NCBI RefSeq assembly: GCF_013282215.1
Contig: NZ_CP048103.1
Coordinates: 2,356,001-2,420,000, forward strand
Direction of reading: 5' to 3'
DNA: 64,000 bases
Source of the DNA: Kroppenstedtia eburnea
GTDB lineage: Bacteria; Bacillota; Bacilli; Thermoactinomycetales; DSM-45169
The notes beneath the pieces were generated by a model. It saw only the letters and a list, made by a program, of their open reading frames with translations, had not been told where the DNA came from and did no database searches. Both the position numbers and the translations under genes were made by a program. Positions within the stretch are counted from its first letter, which is position 1. Every line of letters begins with the position of its first letter. This document shows, piece after piece, positions 43,765 to 51,567 of this stretch.

Positions 43765-45288
43765 ATGTATGGTGATGACCGGCTGAACAATCATTATATT
43801 TTACGTTATGGCCTGACACATGAATTTTTCCAAGCCTTTCATCAATTAACCCATTCAGATATTGAGATTCCACTCACATTGGTTCGTTATTTCCATATTT
43901 GGATTAAGCCGTTTGTCAACGCCCAGCGTACCAACGATCAATACGTTCAAAAACTACAAAAAAAGCATCGGTTTAATACGATGAAAGATGTGCAAAAAGC
44001 TTTATCAAGGGGACCTGAGTGGAAACAATCCCTGCCACAAGTGCCACAGAGAAAGGCGATCTTGATGCCTGCCATGTTTGCGCCTTTAGCCCTGGAATGT
44101 TTTCATGATGAAAACGTTATTTTACACGTCTTAAGCAATCAGGATCGCCATGCATTAAATATCTGCTCTCTAATGGAAAATATGAGTGTTTATGATATAG
44201 TCAAGGGTCTTGGTCAAGTCCATCTTTCCAGTAAAACTCGAGCAGAGCTAAAGGCTCGTATAGAAAAATTAGTTATACAGAATAGTGATCACGAACTTTT
44301 TGGCCGTCCGGACTTCAAAATGTGGCTGTTAGCTCATAGTTTTCGCAGTGCCAAAATGATCGATGCCCTTGACCAGTTGATCCGTCAATTACGGATCGGT
44401 GTAATCCTTGATCAGGTGGAAATTACGATGACGACAAGCATCCTTTCCCTTCTTGCCCGGAAATACGGTCTTCCGTTTATTAACATGCCGCAAGTTCTCA
44501 TAACGGATCGGTCACTGATTCCTACCCGGGCCTCACATTACTATGTTTGGGGCGAAAATTACAAGAAGTGGTTTCAAAAAAGAGGAATACCTTCCTCCAA
44601 AATTAAAGTCATCGGTAATTGGAAATTTGAGTTGGCAAAAAGAAATAGCCAAGCGATGTCACGAAGCGAATTCGGCTCCCGTTTTGGGATTCCCGACACT
44701 CACCATATTCTTACCTATACGACCCAGCCTTTATCATCTCAAGTAAACCAGCGGGTGATGGAATGGATCAAGCAAATAAGCCCTTCATTTTCTGTAACAT
44801 TTCTGATTAGGCAACATCCTGGGGCTTCATATGACTACTCCAGTGCACTTCGTTTTCCTAACATCGTTTTTGTACCATCGACCTTGAATTTGTATCACCT
44901 GCTCGCCATTACAGATATTTTGATGACCGTTTCCTCAAATACAGCGATCGAGGCTGCGATGTTGGGAAAAGGAGTTTTTGTATTACAACCGCCAATACAA
45001 TATGATTATGAATTTAACAACAATGATTTTAACCACCACCTTGTAAAAGCAGGAGCTGGTCCATCCATCACTTCTCCGACAGACATGAAAGATAATTTGG
45101 AAAGATTGACTACGGATAAAACATATCTAGCATGTTTACAGAAACAAGGAAAAAGATTTTTACAAAAGACACTCCAAACGAATCCACCACCTTCCATACA
45201 AATTAAAAACCTTGTCAAACGCTTGATCTGCAATGACTCATCAGTAAAAAAATGGGGGATTGAGGTATGTACGGACAAGAAAGGTTGA
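43765..45288 (+). CDS. GT-B-like surface carbohydrate protein, paralogue A
   Basis: 507 residues. The N-terminal 100 residues (YGDDRLNNHYILRYGLTHEFF, IEIPLTLVRYFHIWIKPFVN) form a domain I do not recognise. A helical middle and a GT-B-like C-terminal half follow, with INMPQVLITDRSLIPTRASH, VWGENYKKWFQKRGIPSSKI, LTYTTQP, IRQHPG and the terminal MTVSSNTAIEAAMLGKGVFV nucleotide-sugar loop. Probably a transferase that builds the nonulosonic-acid glycan. A TTG one codon upstream (43762) is an alternative start. Confidence 0.6.
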   Translation: MYGDDRLNNHYILRYGLTHEFFQAFHQLTHSDIEIPLTLVRYFHIWIKPFVNAQRTNDQYVQKLQKKHRFNTMKDVQKALSRGPEWKQSLPQVPQRKAILMPAMFAPLALECFHDENVILHVLSNQDRHALNICSLMENMSVYDIVKGLGQVHLSSKTRAELKARIEKLVIQNSDHELFGRPDFKMWLLAHSFRSAKMIDALDQLIRQLRIGVILDQVEITMTTSILSLLARKYGLPFINMPQVLITDRSLIPTRASHYYVWGENYKKWFQKRGIPSSKIKVIGNWKFELAKRNSQAMSRSEFGSRFGIPDTHHILTYTTQPLSSQVNQRVMEWIKQISPSFSVTFLIRQHPGASYDYSSALRFPNIVFVPSTLNLYHLLAITDILMTVSSNTAIEAAMLGKGVFVLQPPIQYDYEFNNNDFNHHLVKAGAGPSITSPTDMKDNLERLTTDKTYLACLQKQGKRFLQKTLQTNPPPSIQIKNLVKRLICNDSSVKKWGIEVCTDKKG

Positions 45289-46754
45289 ACCCCCACTATG
45301 TTTTGAGATACGGATGGACCAAAGAATTTTTCGAACATTTCAGCCCGTTGCAGTACAGAAATATAGAACTTCCCCTTACGTTGGTCAGAAATTTCCATGT
45401 TTTTATCAGACCGATTGTTAACACTCACTTATCCGACGATAATTTCGTTCGTCACATGAAAAAAAAGCATCGGATGTTGACGGTGCGGAATGCGCAGCAA
45501 GTATTGCAACGAATGCCCAATGTAGTACGCGATTTGTCCAAGGTTCCAGGACGGAATACCATTGTTATGCCGGCGATCATGATTCAATTTGCTCTTGAAC
45601 AATTTCCCGAAACACCAGTGATCATTACCATATCAAATAAACGTGACAAAATCGCATTGGAAAATAAGAATTTACCCCCACACTTTACGGTATTTGATAT
45701 ATATAAGGAGAGGAAAAAATTTGAATTGAGCGAAACAGAAATAACGAAGTTAAAGAGGGTGGCAAACCGCCTTCTTCGAAAAAAAAAGCAGCATATCGTT
45801 TTTGGTCAGCCACGCTTTAAAAAATGGCTTTATAAACACCTCATTAAAGCACAAATGATGGTTAAATGCTTACACCACCTTATTATCAATCGACCTGTTG
45901 GTGTCACTGTGGACCATGTCGAAATTGTCAATCCGGGTACGACTCTCTCGTTACTTGCGGCCACATACAATCTTCCTTTTATTAATGTTCCACAGGTATT
46001 GATCAGTGACCGTTCACTTATTCCGACGAGGGCATCTCACTATTTGATTTGGGGGGAAAATTATGAAAAATGGCTTTTGAAAAGGGGGATTCCTTCTTCT
46101 AAAATTTCCATTGTCGGAAATTTAAAGTTTGAATATGCTGCCAAAGCCAAGACCAGGTCCCGGGAACCAGTCCGACATTTGCTCCGTATACCTGATGAAC
46201 ACCTAGTGGTAACTTTTACAACACAACCTTTTTCGTTTGCTGAGCAAGTAAACAAAAATCTCATTCAGTGGATTGGAACAGCCTCTCAGTCACTCCCCCT
46301 TACGGTGATTATTCGAGCTCACCCCTATGATCCGTTTGATTATTGTTCGTTATTGTCGAATCAGACCAATATAAAGATTTCCCCGCCAAAAATAGACTTA
46401 CATGATCTGTTCAAAGAAACTGACTTTATGTTGACCATTTCGTCCAATACTGCTATTGAAGCTGCTTTATATAAGAAAGGCATTCTTGTGTTACAACCTG
46501 AGCTGCCTTACGACTACGAACATCATAACAACGATTTTAATGCGCATCTTGCCAGGGCAAGGGCAGGTCCGGTTATTCGTAATTCACTTCAATTGCGGCA
46601 AGAATTCGATGCTTTACTGAAGAACCCTCAACATAGAAAACAAGTAGTGGAACAGGGGCAGCTGTTCCTGAAAAATACGATTGCTCAGAAAGGGTCTCCT
46701 TCTGTCCTCGTACGGCGGTTCATCCAACTTCTACTTCATGAAAAACAAATTTAA
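45267..46754 (+). CDS. GT-B-like surface carbohydrate protein, paralogue B
   Basis: 495 residues, collinear with paralogue A over its full length (YGQERLNPHYVLRYGWTKEFF; IELPLTLVRNFHVFIRPIVN; INVPQVLISDRSLIPTRASH; GIPSSKISIVGNLKFE; ISSNTAIEAA). The two are a tandem duplication that has since diverged to roughly half identity by eye. Its start overlaps paralogue A by 22 bp with GATTGAGG before the ATG. Differences concentrate in the middle third, which would suit different acceptors or linkages. Confidence 0.6.
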   Translation: MYGQERLNPHYVLRYGWTKEFFEHFSPLQYRNIELPLTLVRNFHVFIRPIVNTHLSDDNFVRHMKKKHRMLTVRNAQQVLQRMPNVVRDLSKVPGRNTIVMPAIMIQFALEQFPETPVIITISNKRDKIALENKNLPPHFTVFDIYKERKKFELSETEITKLKRVANRLLRKKKQHIVFGQPRFKKWLYKHLIKAQMMVKCLHHLIINRPVGVTVDHVEIVNPGTTLSLLAATYNLPFINVPQVLISDRSLIPTRASHYLIWGENYEKWLLKRGIPSSKISIVGNLKFEYAAKAKTRSREPVRHLLRIPDEHLVVTFTTQPFSFAEQVNKNLIQWIGTASQSLPLTVIIRAHPYDPFDYCSLLSNQTNIKISPPKIDLHDLFKETDFMLTISSNTAIEAALYKKGILVLQPELPYDYEHHNNDFNAHLARARAGPVIRNSLQLRQEFDALLKNPQHRKQVVEQGQLFLKNTIAQKGSPSVLVRRFIQLLLHEKQI

Positions 46755-46767
46755 CATGGAGTGTTGA

Positions 46768-47406
46768 ATGATGATTGGCATTATCGGTACTGGTGGACAT
46801 GCGAAGGTAATCCTCGACATTTTTCAAAATAGTAACAGGAAGCAGCTGTTTGAATTTTTTACGTCATCCCGATCTAACATCGATCCGATTTTTCATGCCT
46901 ATGCCGTTTACAAAGATCAACAAGATATCCTATTGCAAAGCCATTCTCGTATTAAAAAATGGCATGTTGCTATAGGGAATCCACTGGTGAGAAAGAGTAA
47001 AATTGAATTTCTGCAAAGTTATCACAGACATGTGATATCCGCTATTCATAGGCAGGCGATTTTAGCGAACGACATTCACATTGGGGAAGGTACTTCGATC
47101 ATGGCGGGGGCAGTTGTCAATCCTTCTGTTCATATTGGTACAGGATGTATTATCAATACAACCGTCAGCTTGGATCATGATTGCCTAATAGGTGAATACG
47201 TCAACATTGGGCCGGGGAGTAAGTTGGCCGGAGGTGTTCAAGTCGGGTCTTTAACTGAGCTGGGGACAGGTGCCATTGTTATACCTAATAAAACGATCGG
47301 GAAAAAATGTATCATTGCTGCTGGCGCTGTTGTAGTCAACAACATCCCCGATGGAAGTATTGCGATGGGCGTACCCGCTAAAGTTGTTGCGATAAGGTCG
47401 CCTTAA
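46768..47406 (+). CDS. neuD: NeuD/PglD/LegH-family left-handed beta-helix acetyltransferase
   Basis: 212 residues: a short Rossmann-like N-terminus (MIGIIGTGGHAKVILDIFQ) and then hexapeptide repeats (IGEGTSIMAGAVVNPSVHIG, IGEYVNIGPGSKLAGGVQVG, IGKKCIIAAGAVVVNNIPDG). Members O-acetylate sialic acid or N-acetylate UDP-4-amino sugars (PglD/LegH). With the dehydratase and aminotransferase in the cluster, the second role fits. Last gene of the rightward operon. Its stop codon is 4 bp from the IS target-duplication half, so IS copy 2 nearly cut it. Confidence 0.85.
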   Translation: MMIGIIGTGGHAKVILDIFQNSNRKQLFEFFTSSRSNIDPIFHAYAVYKDQQDILLQSHSRIKKWHVAIGNPLVRKSKIEFLQSYHRHVISAIHRQAILANDIHIGEGTSIMAGAVVNPSVHIGTGCIINTTVSLDHDCLIGEYVNIGPGSKLAGGVQVGSLTELGTGAIVIPNKTIGKKCIIAAGAVVVNNIPDGSIAMGVPAKVVAIRSP

Positions 47407-47409
47407 ATC
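47402..47409 (-). repeat. Second half of the IS256 target-site duplication (inverted GATTTAAG)
   Basis: CTTAAATC, the reverse complement of GATTTAAG, lies directly before IS copy 2 on its inner side and covers the last bases of the neuD stop region. With 25735-25742 it forms one 8-bp duplication, split between the two copies. Confidence 0.75.
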
Positions 47410-48820
47410 GGGATTGTCCCACTCGTCGTAGATTTTCGTGACGGCCTTTTTCGCTGTTTTACGCGGTGATGGGCTTATTTTCCTTTGGTTCGCTGTCGAT
47501 GTGTTGTTCCAGTGCCTGTTTTAACAGAGGAAGTTGACGGTACCCCTTGATCCTCCGAAAACGGGTCTCCGCTTCCAATAAACCGGCGGCAGACCAGCGT
47601 AGCACCTGTTGACCGTTACGCCAGCGCTTCACATTCCGGGATACGTCCCGCACGGTCTTAAAAGCGGATTCAATCGCGTTGGTTGATCTCAGGGTTGTTT
47701 GCAGAAGCTCGGACAAACCCAGACGGATGACAGTCAACGTCTCTTCCATGCCTTCCCGAAGGCTGGCCGCGGCCCCCGGATGCACCTCATCCAACTGGTT
47801 GGCCAGCCGCTTTAAAGCGCGATGGGCTTTGTCTGCATCCGGCTGTCTCCACGCTTCCTTGATCTTTCGTTCCACCCAGCCCCGTTCCCGCTCTGGAAGG
47901 TGATCCAGAACGTTTCGTAGCTTATGGACTTGACATCGTTGAACGACCGCCTGCTTTCCGAGTACATCACGGATGGCGGAACGGAGAGCCTTGCTCCCGT
48001 CAATGATGACCAGGATCCCACGGTCTGTTGAAAGTCCGCGATCCACCAAATCCATAAGAAAAGACTTGCAAACTGGGGCGTTCTCGGTCGCTCCTTCCCA
48101 AAGGCCCAGGATGTGCTTCTTTCCTTCCTCATCGACCCCCAGAGCCACGACCACGGTGTGATCCGCCATGACAACGCCATCGATCATCAAAGCGGGATAC
48201 CGTCGGTCATCCAGACGACGTCCGGGAGCTCGGCCAGCTTTTTCCCGGTTCCTTCCACAAAGCGACGGCTGATCGTACTTTTGCTGGTGGAACTTGCTTT
48301 CCCATCCACACCTGTCGGCTCCGAGGCCCTGTTCATAGTTTCGTGTGGACAATCCGTGGATCATACGTTCCAGCGCAGCATCGGTCAGCAGAGAAGGATC
48401 TTGAAACACTTGATACACTTCCAAGTGAAGTTCCTCTCCCTCCACAGAACGAACCCGGGGCTTTTCCACCCGAACTTTTCGTCCTCCCAAAACAACAGAC
48501 CCTTGTTCCACCCCGTGCCGAACCGCTTTTCGATTCGGGTTGTGTTTTCCCTTGGGCCCCGCCAGCTGGGTGACCTCCTCTTGCATCATGGCTTGGAACA
48601 CCTGGAGCCCAGTTTGTACAGCCAATGCCAGCAATCCCTCTTTCGCCGATTCCATGATCTGCGTCAGCGAAAGCTGAATCGTATCGTTCTGGAACTTTCC
48701 TTCTCTTTCGTGTAAGCTTTTCATAGTGGCGGTTTCTCCTTCTTGGTTTGTCCACCACCGTTATACCAAACGGTTTAGGAGACCGCCACTTTCAATTTCC
48801 ACGATTTTTGGGACATAGCC
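47410..48820 (-). mobile_element. IS256-family insertion sequence, copy 2 (inverted)
   Basis: 1411 bp, nearly identical to copy 1 in reverse orientation with the same terminal sequences (GGGATTGTCCCA at its left border, GGGACATAGCC at its right). Its right border abuts a 39-nt partial unit of the CRISPR array (48821-48859). The two copies differ by a few single-base indels. Confidence 0.92.
47459..48724 (-). CDS. IS256-family transposase with an internally shifted segment
   Basis: 421 codons, open end to end, but compared with copy 1 there is one inserted base (GCCTCGG versus GCCTGG) and about 100 bp later one deleted base (CTCCCGG versus CTCCTGGG). About 34 residues between them are therefore read in a wrong frame (GADRCGWESKFHQQ...), replacing the TSKSTISRRFVEGTG region ahead of the first catalytic Asp. 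The three acidic residues (LMIDGV, VIIDGS, NAIES) remain. It is probably impaired. Confidence 0.8.
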   Translation of the reverse strand: MKSLHEREGKFQNDTIQLSLTQIMESAKEGLLALAVQTGLQVFQAMMQEEVTQLAGPKGKHNPNRKAVRHGVEQGSVVLGGRKVRVEKPRVRSVEGEELHLEVYQVFQDPSLLTDAALERMIHGLSTRNYEQGLGADRCGWESKFHQQKYDQPSLCGRNREKAGRAPGRRLDDRRYPALMIDGVVMADHTVVVALGVDEEGKKHILGLWEGATENAPVCKSFLMDLVDRGLSTDRGILVIIDGSKALRSAIRDVLGKQAVVQRCQVHKLRNVLDHLPERERGWVERKIKEAWRQPDADKAHRALKRLANQLDEVHPGAAASLREGMEETLTVIRLGLSELLQTTLRSTNAIESAFKTVRDVSRNVKRWRNGQQVLRWSAAGLLEAETRFRRIKGYRQLPLLKQALEQHIDSEPKENKPITA

Positions 48821-48859
48821 CTAGATGAAGTCGGCAGTAATACCCGCATATCCTTTGTA
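48821..48859 (-). repeat. Interrupted CRISPR unit at the border of IS copy 2
   Basis: Thirty-nine bases between the IS border and the leader-distal repeat of the array. It is about one full spacer long. It lines up with the 16-nt partial spacer at 27155-27170 if the inversion is undone, but no 8-bp duplication joins them. Confidence 0.5.
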
Positions 48860-49499
48860 CTTTATATCCCACTACGTTCATCTAAAACAAGGGTGGATCA
48901 GTCTTCACCGGCAATTACAGGATCACCTTTATATCCCACTACGTTCATCTAAAACGCAGGATGAGCTTGTCAAGAAGATCGCGGATGAGTGCTTTATATC
49001 CCACTACGTTCATCTAAAACTTCCATCCATTCCGGCAGGTGTTCCCGACTCTTGATCCCTTTATATCCCACTACGTTCATCTAAAACCCCAACCGAGTCC
49101 GTTCGGATACATTCCCTTTCAGTTCTTTATATCCCACTACGTTCATCTAAAACACGTGACTACCGGTGCAGTTGGTGCGACTCCGCTTTTACGGTTTTAC
49201 TTTATATCCCACTACGTTCATCTAAAACAGTGTGAACAGCGTTCCAAAAATTGTGATGACAATCGTCTTTATATCCCACTACGTTCATCTAAAACTCTGT
49301 TCAGGATTTTGCTTACCGATGTCCTGTACTTGCCTTTATATCCCACTACGTTCATCTAAAACAATCCCCGTTTAGACAATTAAGGACATAGCTTTTCGCT
49401 TTATATCCCACTACGTTCATCTAAAACATGCCACGGAACCGGCGAATACAACCCGACGGGGCAGTATCTGCTTTATATCCCACTACGTTCATCTAAAAC
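48860..49499 (-). CRISPR. CRISPR array next to cas2, ten repeats
   Basis: Ten identical 29-nt repeats (on the - strand starting GTTTTAGATGAACG, ending GTGGGATATAAAG) at 48860, 48927, 48992, 49059, 49125, 49200, 49267, 49334, 49399 and 49471. Spacers on the + strand in order: 38, 36, 38, 37, 46, 38, 38, 36 and 43 nt. Two spacers (46 and 43 nt) are longer than the rest. It is transcribed leftwards from the leader at 49500-49622, with the leader-proximal repeat at 49471-49499. The distal end is cut by IS copy 2. Confidence 0.97.
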
Positions 49500-49622
49500 C
49501 CCTTAAATCAAAAAGCAATAATCCCAGTCATGACGGGCATTTTCGCTAACTCGTTCCTGGCTTGGAACTCACGATTTGCAGTGAAGTGAAAGTCCTTTTT
49601 CTCAAAGCCTGTTGAAGTCCGC
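49500..49622 (-). promoter_or_regulatory. CRISPR leader 2, between the array and cas2
   Basis: AT-rich, gene-free, directly upstream of the first repeat on the - strand and downstream of cas2. It is homologous along its length to leader 1 at 25433-25545. The strongest conserved block (49571-49600) lies about 70-100 bp from the array and may contain promoter and integration signals; the block next to the repeat is also conserved. Confidence 0.85.
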
Positions 49623-49689
49623 TACTATTCCTTATTTGATAAGGGATTTGGCGATTTTCATCTTGTCAGGGGTTTACTGCAGTTTGTCT

Positions 49690-49953
49690 TTACAAAAACA
49701 GATCGTCAAATCCCTTCTCTCGACCGAATACTGTCTTTTTCATGTGATTTTGATTGTTTACTTGATACAGGTAAATAGAGTCATGTTGCGGATGAATAAT
49801 GTTGTCCAACTCGTGCATGCACTGAGTCAGTTTCCCTTTCCCGATCTGTCCTTCAAATACGGAGTTCTGAGTCCATGTTAAATATTCTCTTAGCTTTTTG
49901 CAAACCTTGTACACCCGTTTCTCACCCACATCATACGTGATGATCACATACAC
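49690..49953 (-). CDS. cas2: CRISPR-associated endoribonuclease/adaptation protein Cas2
   Basis: 87 residues: MYVIITYDVGEKRVYKVCKKLREYL gives the Cas2 first strand with catalytic-type Asp8, then WTQNSVFEGQIGKGKL. It forms the integrase complex with Cas1. GTG start after GAGGAGG. Last gene of the cas operon; the leader follows. Confidence 0.95.
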   Translation of the reverse strand: MYVIITYDVGEKRVYKVCKKLREYLTWTQNSVFEGQIGKGKLTQCMHELDNIIHPQHDSIYLYQVNNQNHMKKTVFGREKGFDDLFL

Positions 49954-50033
49954 GCTTCCATCCTCCTCGCCATCCGGCTCCGCTTCTATATCCCTTCACC
50001 TTCACAACAGGATCCGATCCCCCCGGCCTACCG

Positions 50034-51014
50034 TCACCACCACGCCTTCAACGGGCGATACGGTTCATCACCGATGAAATGTTTAATCATCTTATAACAT
50101 TCCAAACGAATGAACATCCGGTAGGACACTTTTCGTTTGAGAGTCCTGTGCCTTACCGTGGTCGCCAATTTCTTTTCCCACTCTTGGATAAACCGCTGTT
50201 TCCCTTGATCATTCAATAGGACTATTCCTTCAAAGTCTTCAAAATGCTTCTTCCCTATGACTCGATTGTTCACCAAAGACACGATTAACGGATCGACAAT
50301 CAATGGTTTAAATATCTCCGCCACATCCAGACTGAGGGAAAATCGTTTGCTGGATGGTTCATGGAGGAAACTGACCGTCGGATCCAGTGCTGTCTTGTAC
50401 ACTTCTGCCAATACCGTCGTATACATCAGACTGTTGCCAAACGAAATGAGCGCATTCAGAGGATCGGCGGGCGGTTGCTTGCTCCGTTTTGTAAAGATGA
50501 AGTCAGACTTTAAGATCTCGTTGAAGCTTCGATAATACGTTTGCCTGATGCGTCCTTCTACTCCCATCAGCTCGGGAATCGTCCGACCATCAGGAATTTT
50601 AACACGTTCCGCTTGAATGGTATCCACATAAGATCCGGTTTTCTCTTTATGCCGGCGTAAATTGCGCAACATGTGATGAACTCCGGATTCCACAAAGGCA
50701 GATGCCATGTAATACCGTTTTTTCGGATCCAGATAATGCATACTCTGTTGCACAACCGTAAAGCCCGATACATTTTTAGTGCGCGGATAGTAGGTGCCAG
50801 TGTAGAAACCGTAATAGTTATAGAAGTGGAGACGTACGTCATACTTCGTCAACAAGTTCAACAACTTGGAATTCAGGTCCACTTCGCCAAAGATATGCAG
50901 GTTGTCCACCCGCTCCACCGGGAGCGCTTTCTGCCCTTCTTCCCCGGATTCAAAATAAATCGTATTGTGCTTCCGCTTCAGTCGACCTCTGGAGAAAATA
51001 TAATGATCACTCAT
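50034..51014 (-). CDS. cas1: CRISPR integrase Cas1 (type I-B)
   Basis: 326 residues that integrate new spacers at the leader end. It has the beta-rich N-terminus (YIFSRGRLKRKHNTIYFE) and the helical C-terminal part with the metal ligands: Glu in MGVEGRIRQTYY, His in SFLHEPSSKRFSLSLDVAEIFKP and the Asp of that same segment. I chose the ATG at 51014, overlapping the cas4 stop (ATGA), because GGGAGGAGACGG precedes it. Confidence 0.95.
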   Translation of the reverse strand: MSDHYIFSRGRLKRKHNTIYFESGEEGQKALPVERVDNLHIFGEVDLNSKLLNLLTKYDVRLHFYNYYGFYTGTYYPRTKNVSGFTVVQQSMHYLDPKKRYYMASAFVESGVHHMLRNLRRHKEKTGSYVDTIQAERVKIPDGRTIPELMGVEGRIRQTYYRSFNEILKSDFIFTKRSKQPPADPLNALISFGNSLMYTTVLAEVYKTALDPTVSFLHEPSSKRFSLSLDVAEIFKPLIVDPLIVSLVNNRVIGKKHFEDFEGIVLLNDQGKQRFIQEWEKKLATTVRHRTLKRKVSYRMFIRLECYKMIKHFIGDEPYRPLKAWW

Positions 51015-51520
51015 TCTTCCGTCTCCTCCCGGGCATAGCAAAAAGAGTGGTATGCACATTGATTGCAATAGGGTAAACGCTTGAAGGGAGGGGGAATTGG
51101 CTGATCCAACAAGTCAAGGATTTTTTGCAAACTCTCCTTCAACTTTCTTTCCTCCACGGGAGTCAGTTCGATTTCCTCTGTTTTCCGTTCTTTGGTGTAA
51201 CTGATCAAGCCTTTTTTATTCACCCCACGCTGGCGTAATTGATCTAGGTAATACAACACTTGCATGCGATCCGCATTGGCCATCTTGCTGGAAATTTTCA
51301 CTTCGCGCACGTATTCGCCTTCAACGGCATCGATTTTAAAAGTATTGTCAATCAATTGCTCTTTCCGTTCCAAATATGGATACGAACGTTCGTGTAGCAC
51401 CTTTCCTTCCAGGACACGATCGTGTTCGTTCTCAAAAGTGATCCCTTTGGAGAACAACCACAATTTCCTCTTACAGACACTGTAATAATAAACCTGAACC
51501 CCGCTGATGGAGGTCGTCAT
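51011..51520 (-). CDS. cas4: Cas4 exonuclease (CRISPR adaptation)
   Basis: 169 residues that trim and orient prespacers. It has the N-terminal Cys (YYYSVCKRKLWLF) and the C-terminal cluster CNQCAYHSFC, which together bind the [4Fe-4S] cluster. In the nuclease core, EGEYVREVKISSK supplies the E-x-K of the PD-(D/E)XK motif, and a QVLYYLDQLR helix supplies the QhXXY motif. A GTG one codon upstream is an alternative start. Confidence 0.93.
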   Translation of the reverse strand: MTTSISGVQVYYYSVCKRKLWLFSKGITFENEHDRVLEGKVLHERSYPYLERKEQLIDNTFKIDAVEGEYVREVKISSKMANADRMQVLYYLDQLRQRGVNKKGLISYTKERKTEEIELTPVEERKLKESLQKILDLLDQPIPPPFKRLPYCNQCAYHSFCYAREETEE

Positions 51521-51567
51521 CACCCCTCACTCCCCGAAACAATCTGTGAAAACTGCTCCATCACTGC

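Noticed and set aside
48821-48830. TAGATGAA beside IS copy 2 as part of a reversed CRISPR repeat
   Set aside because: It matches eight bases of the repeat but in the opposite orientation to the array and with no further similarity; probably chance.
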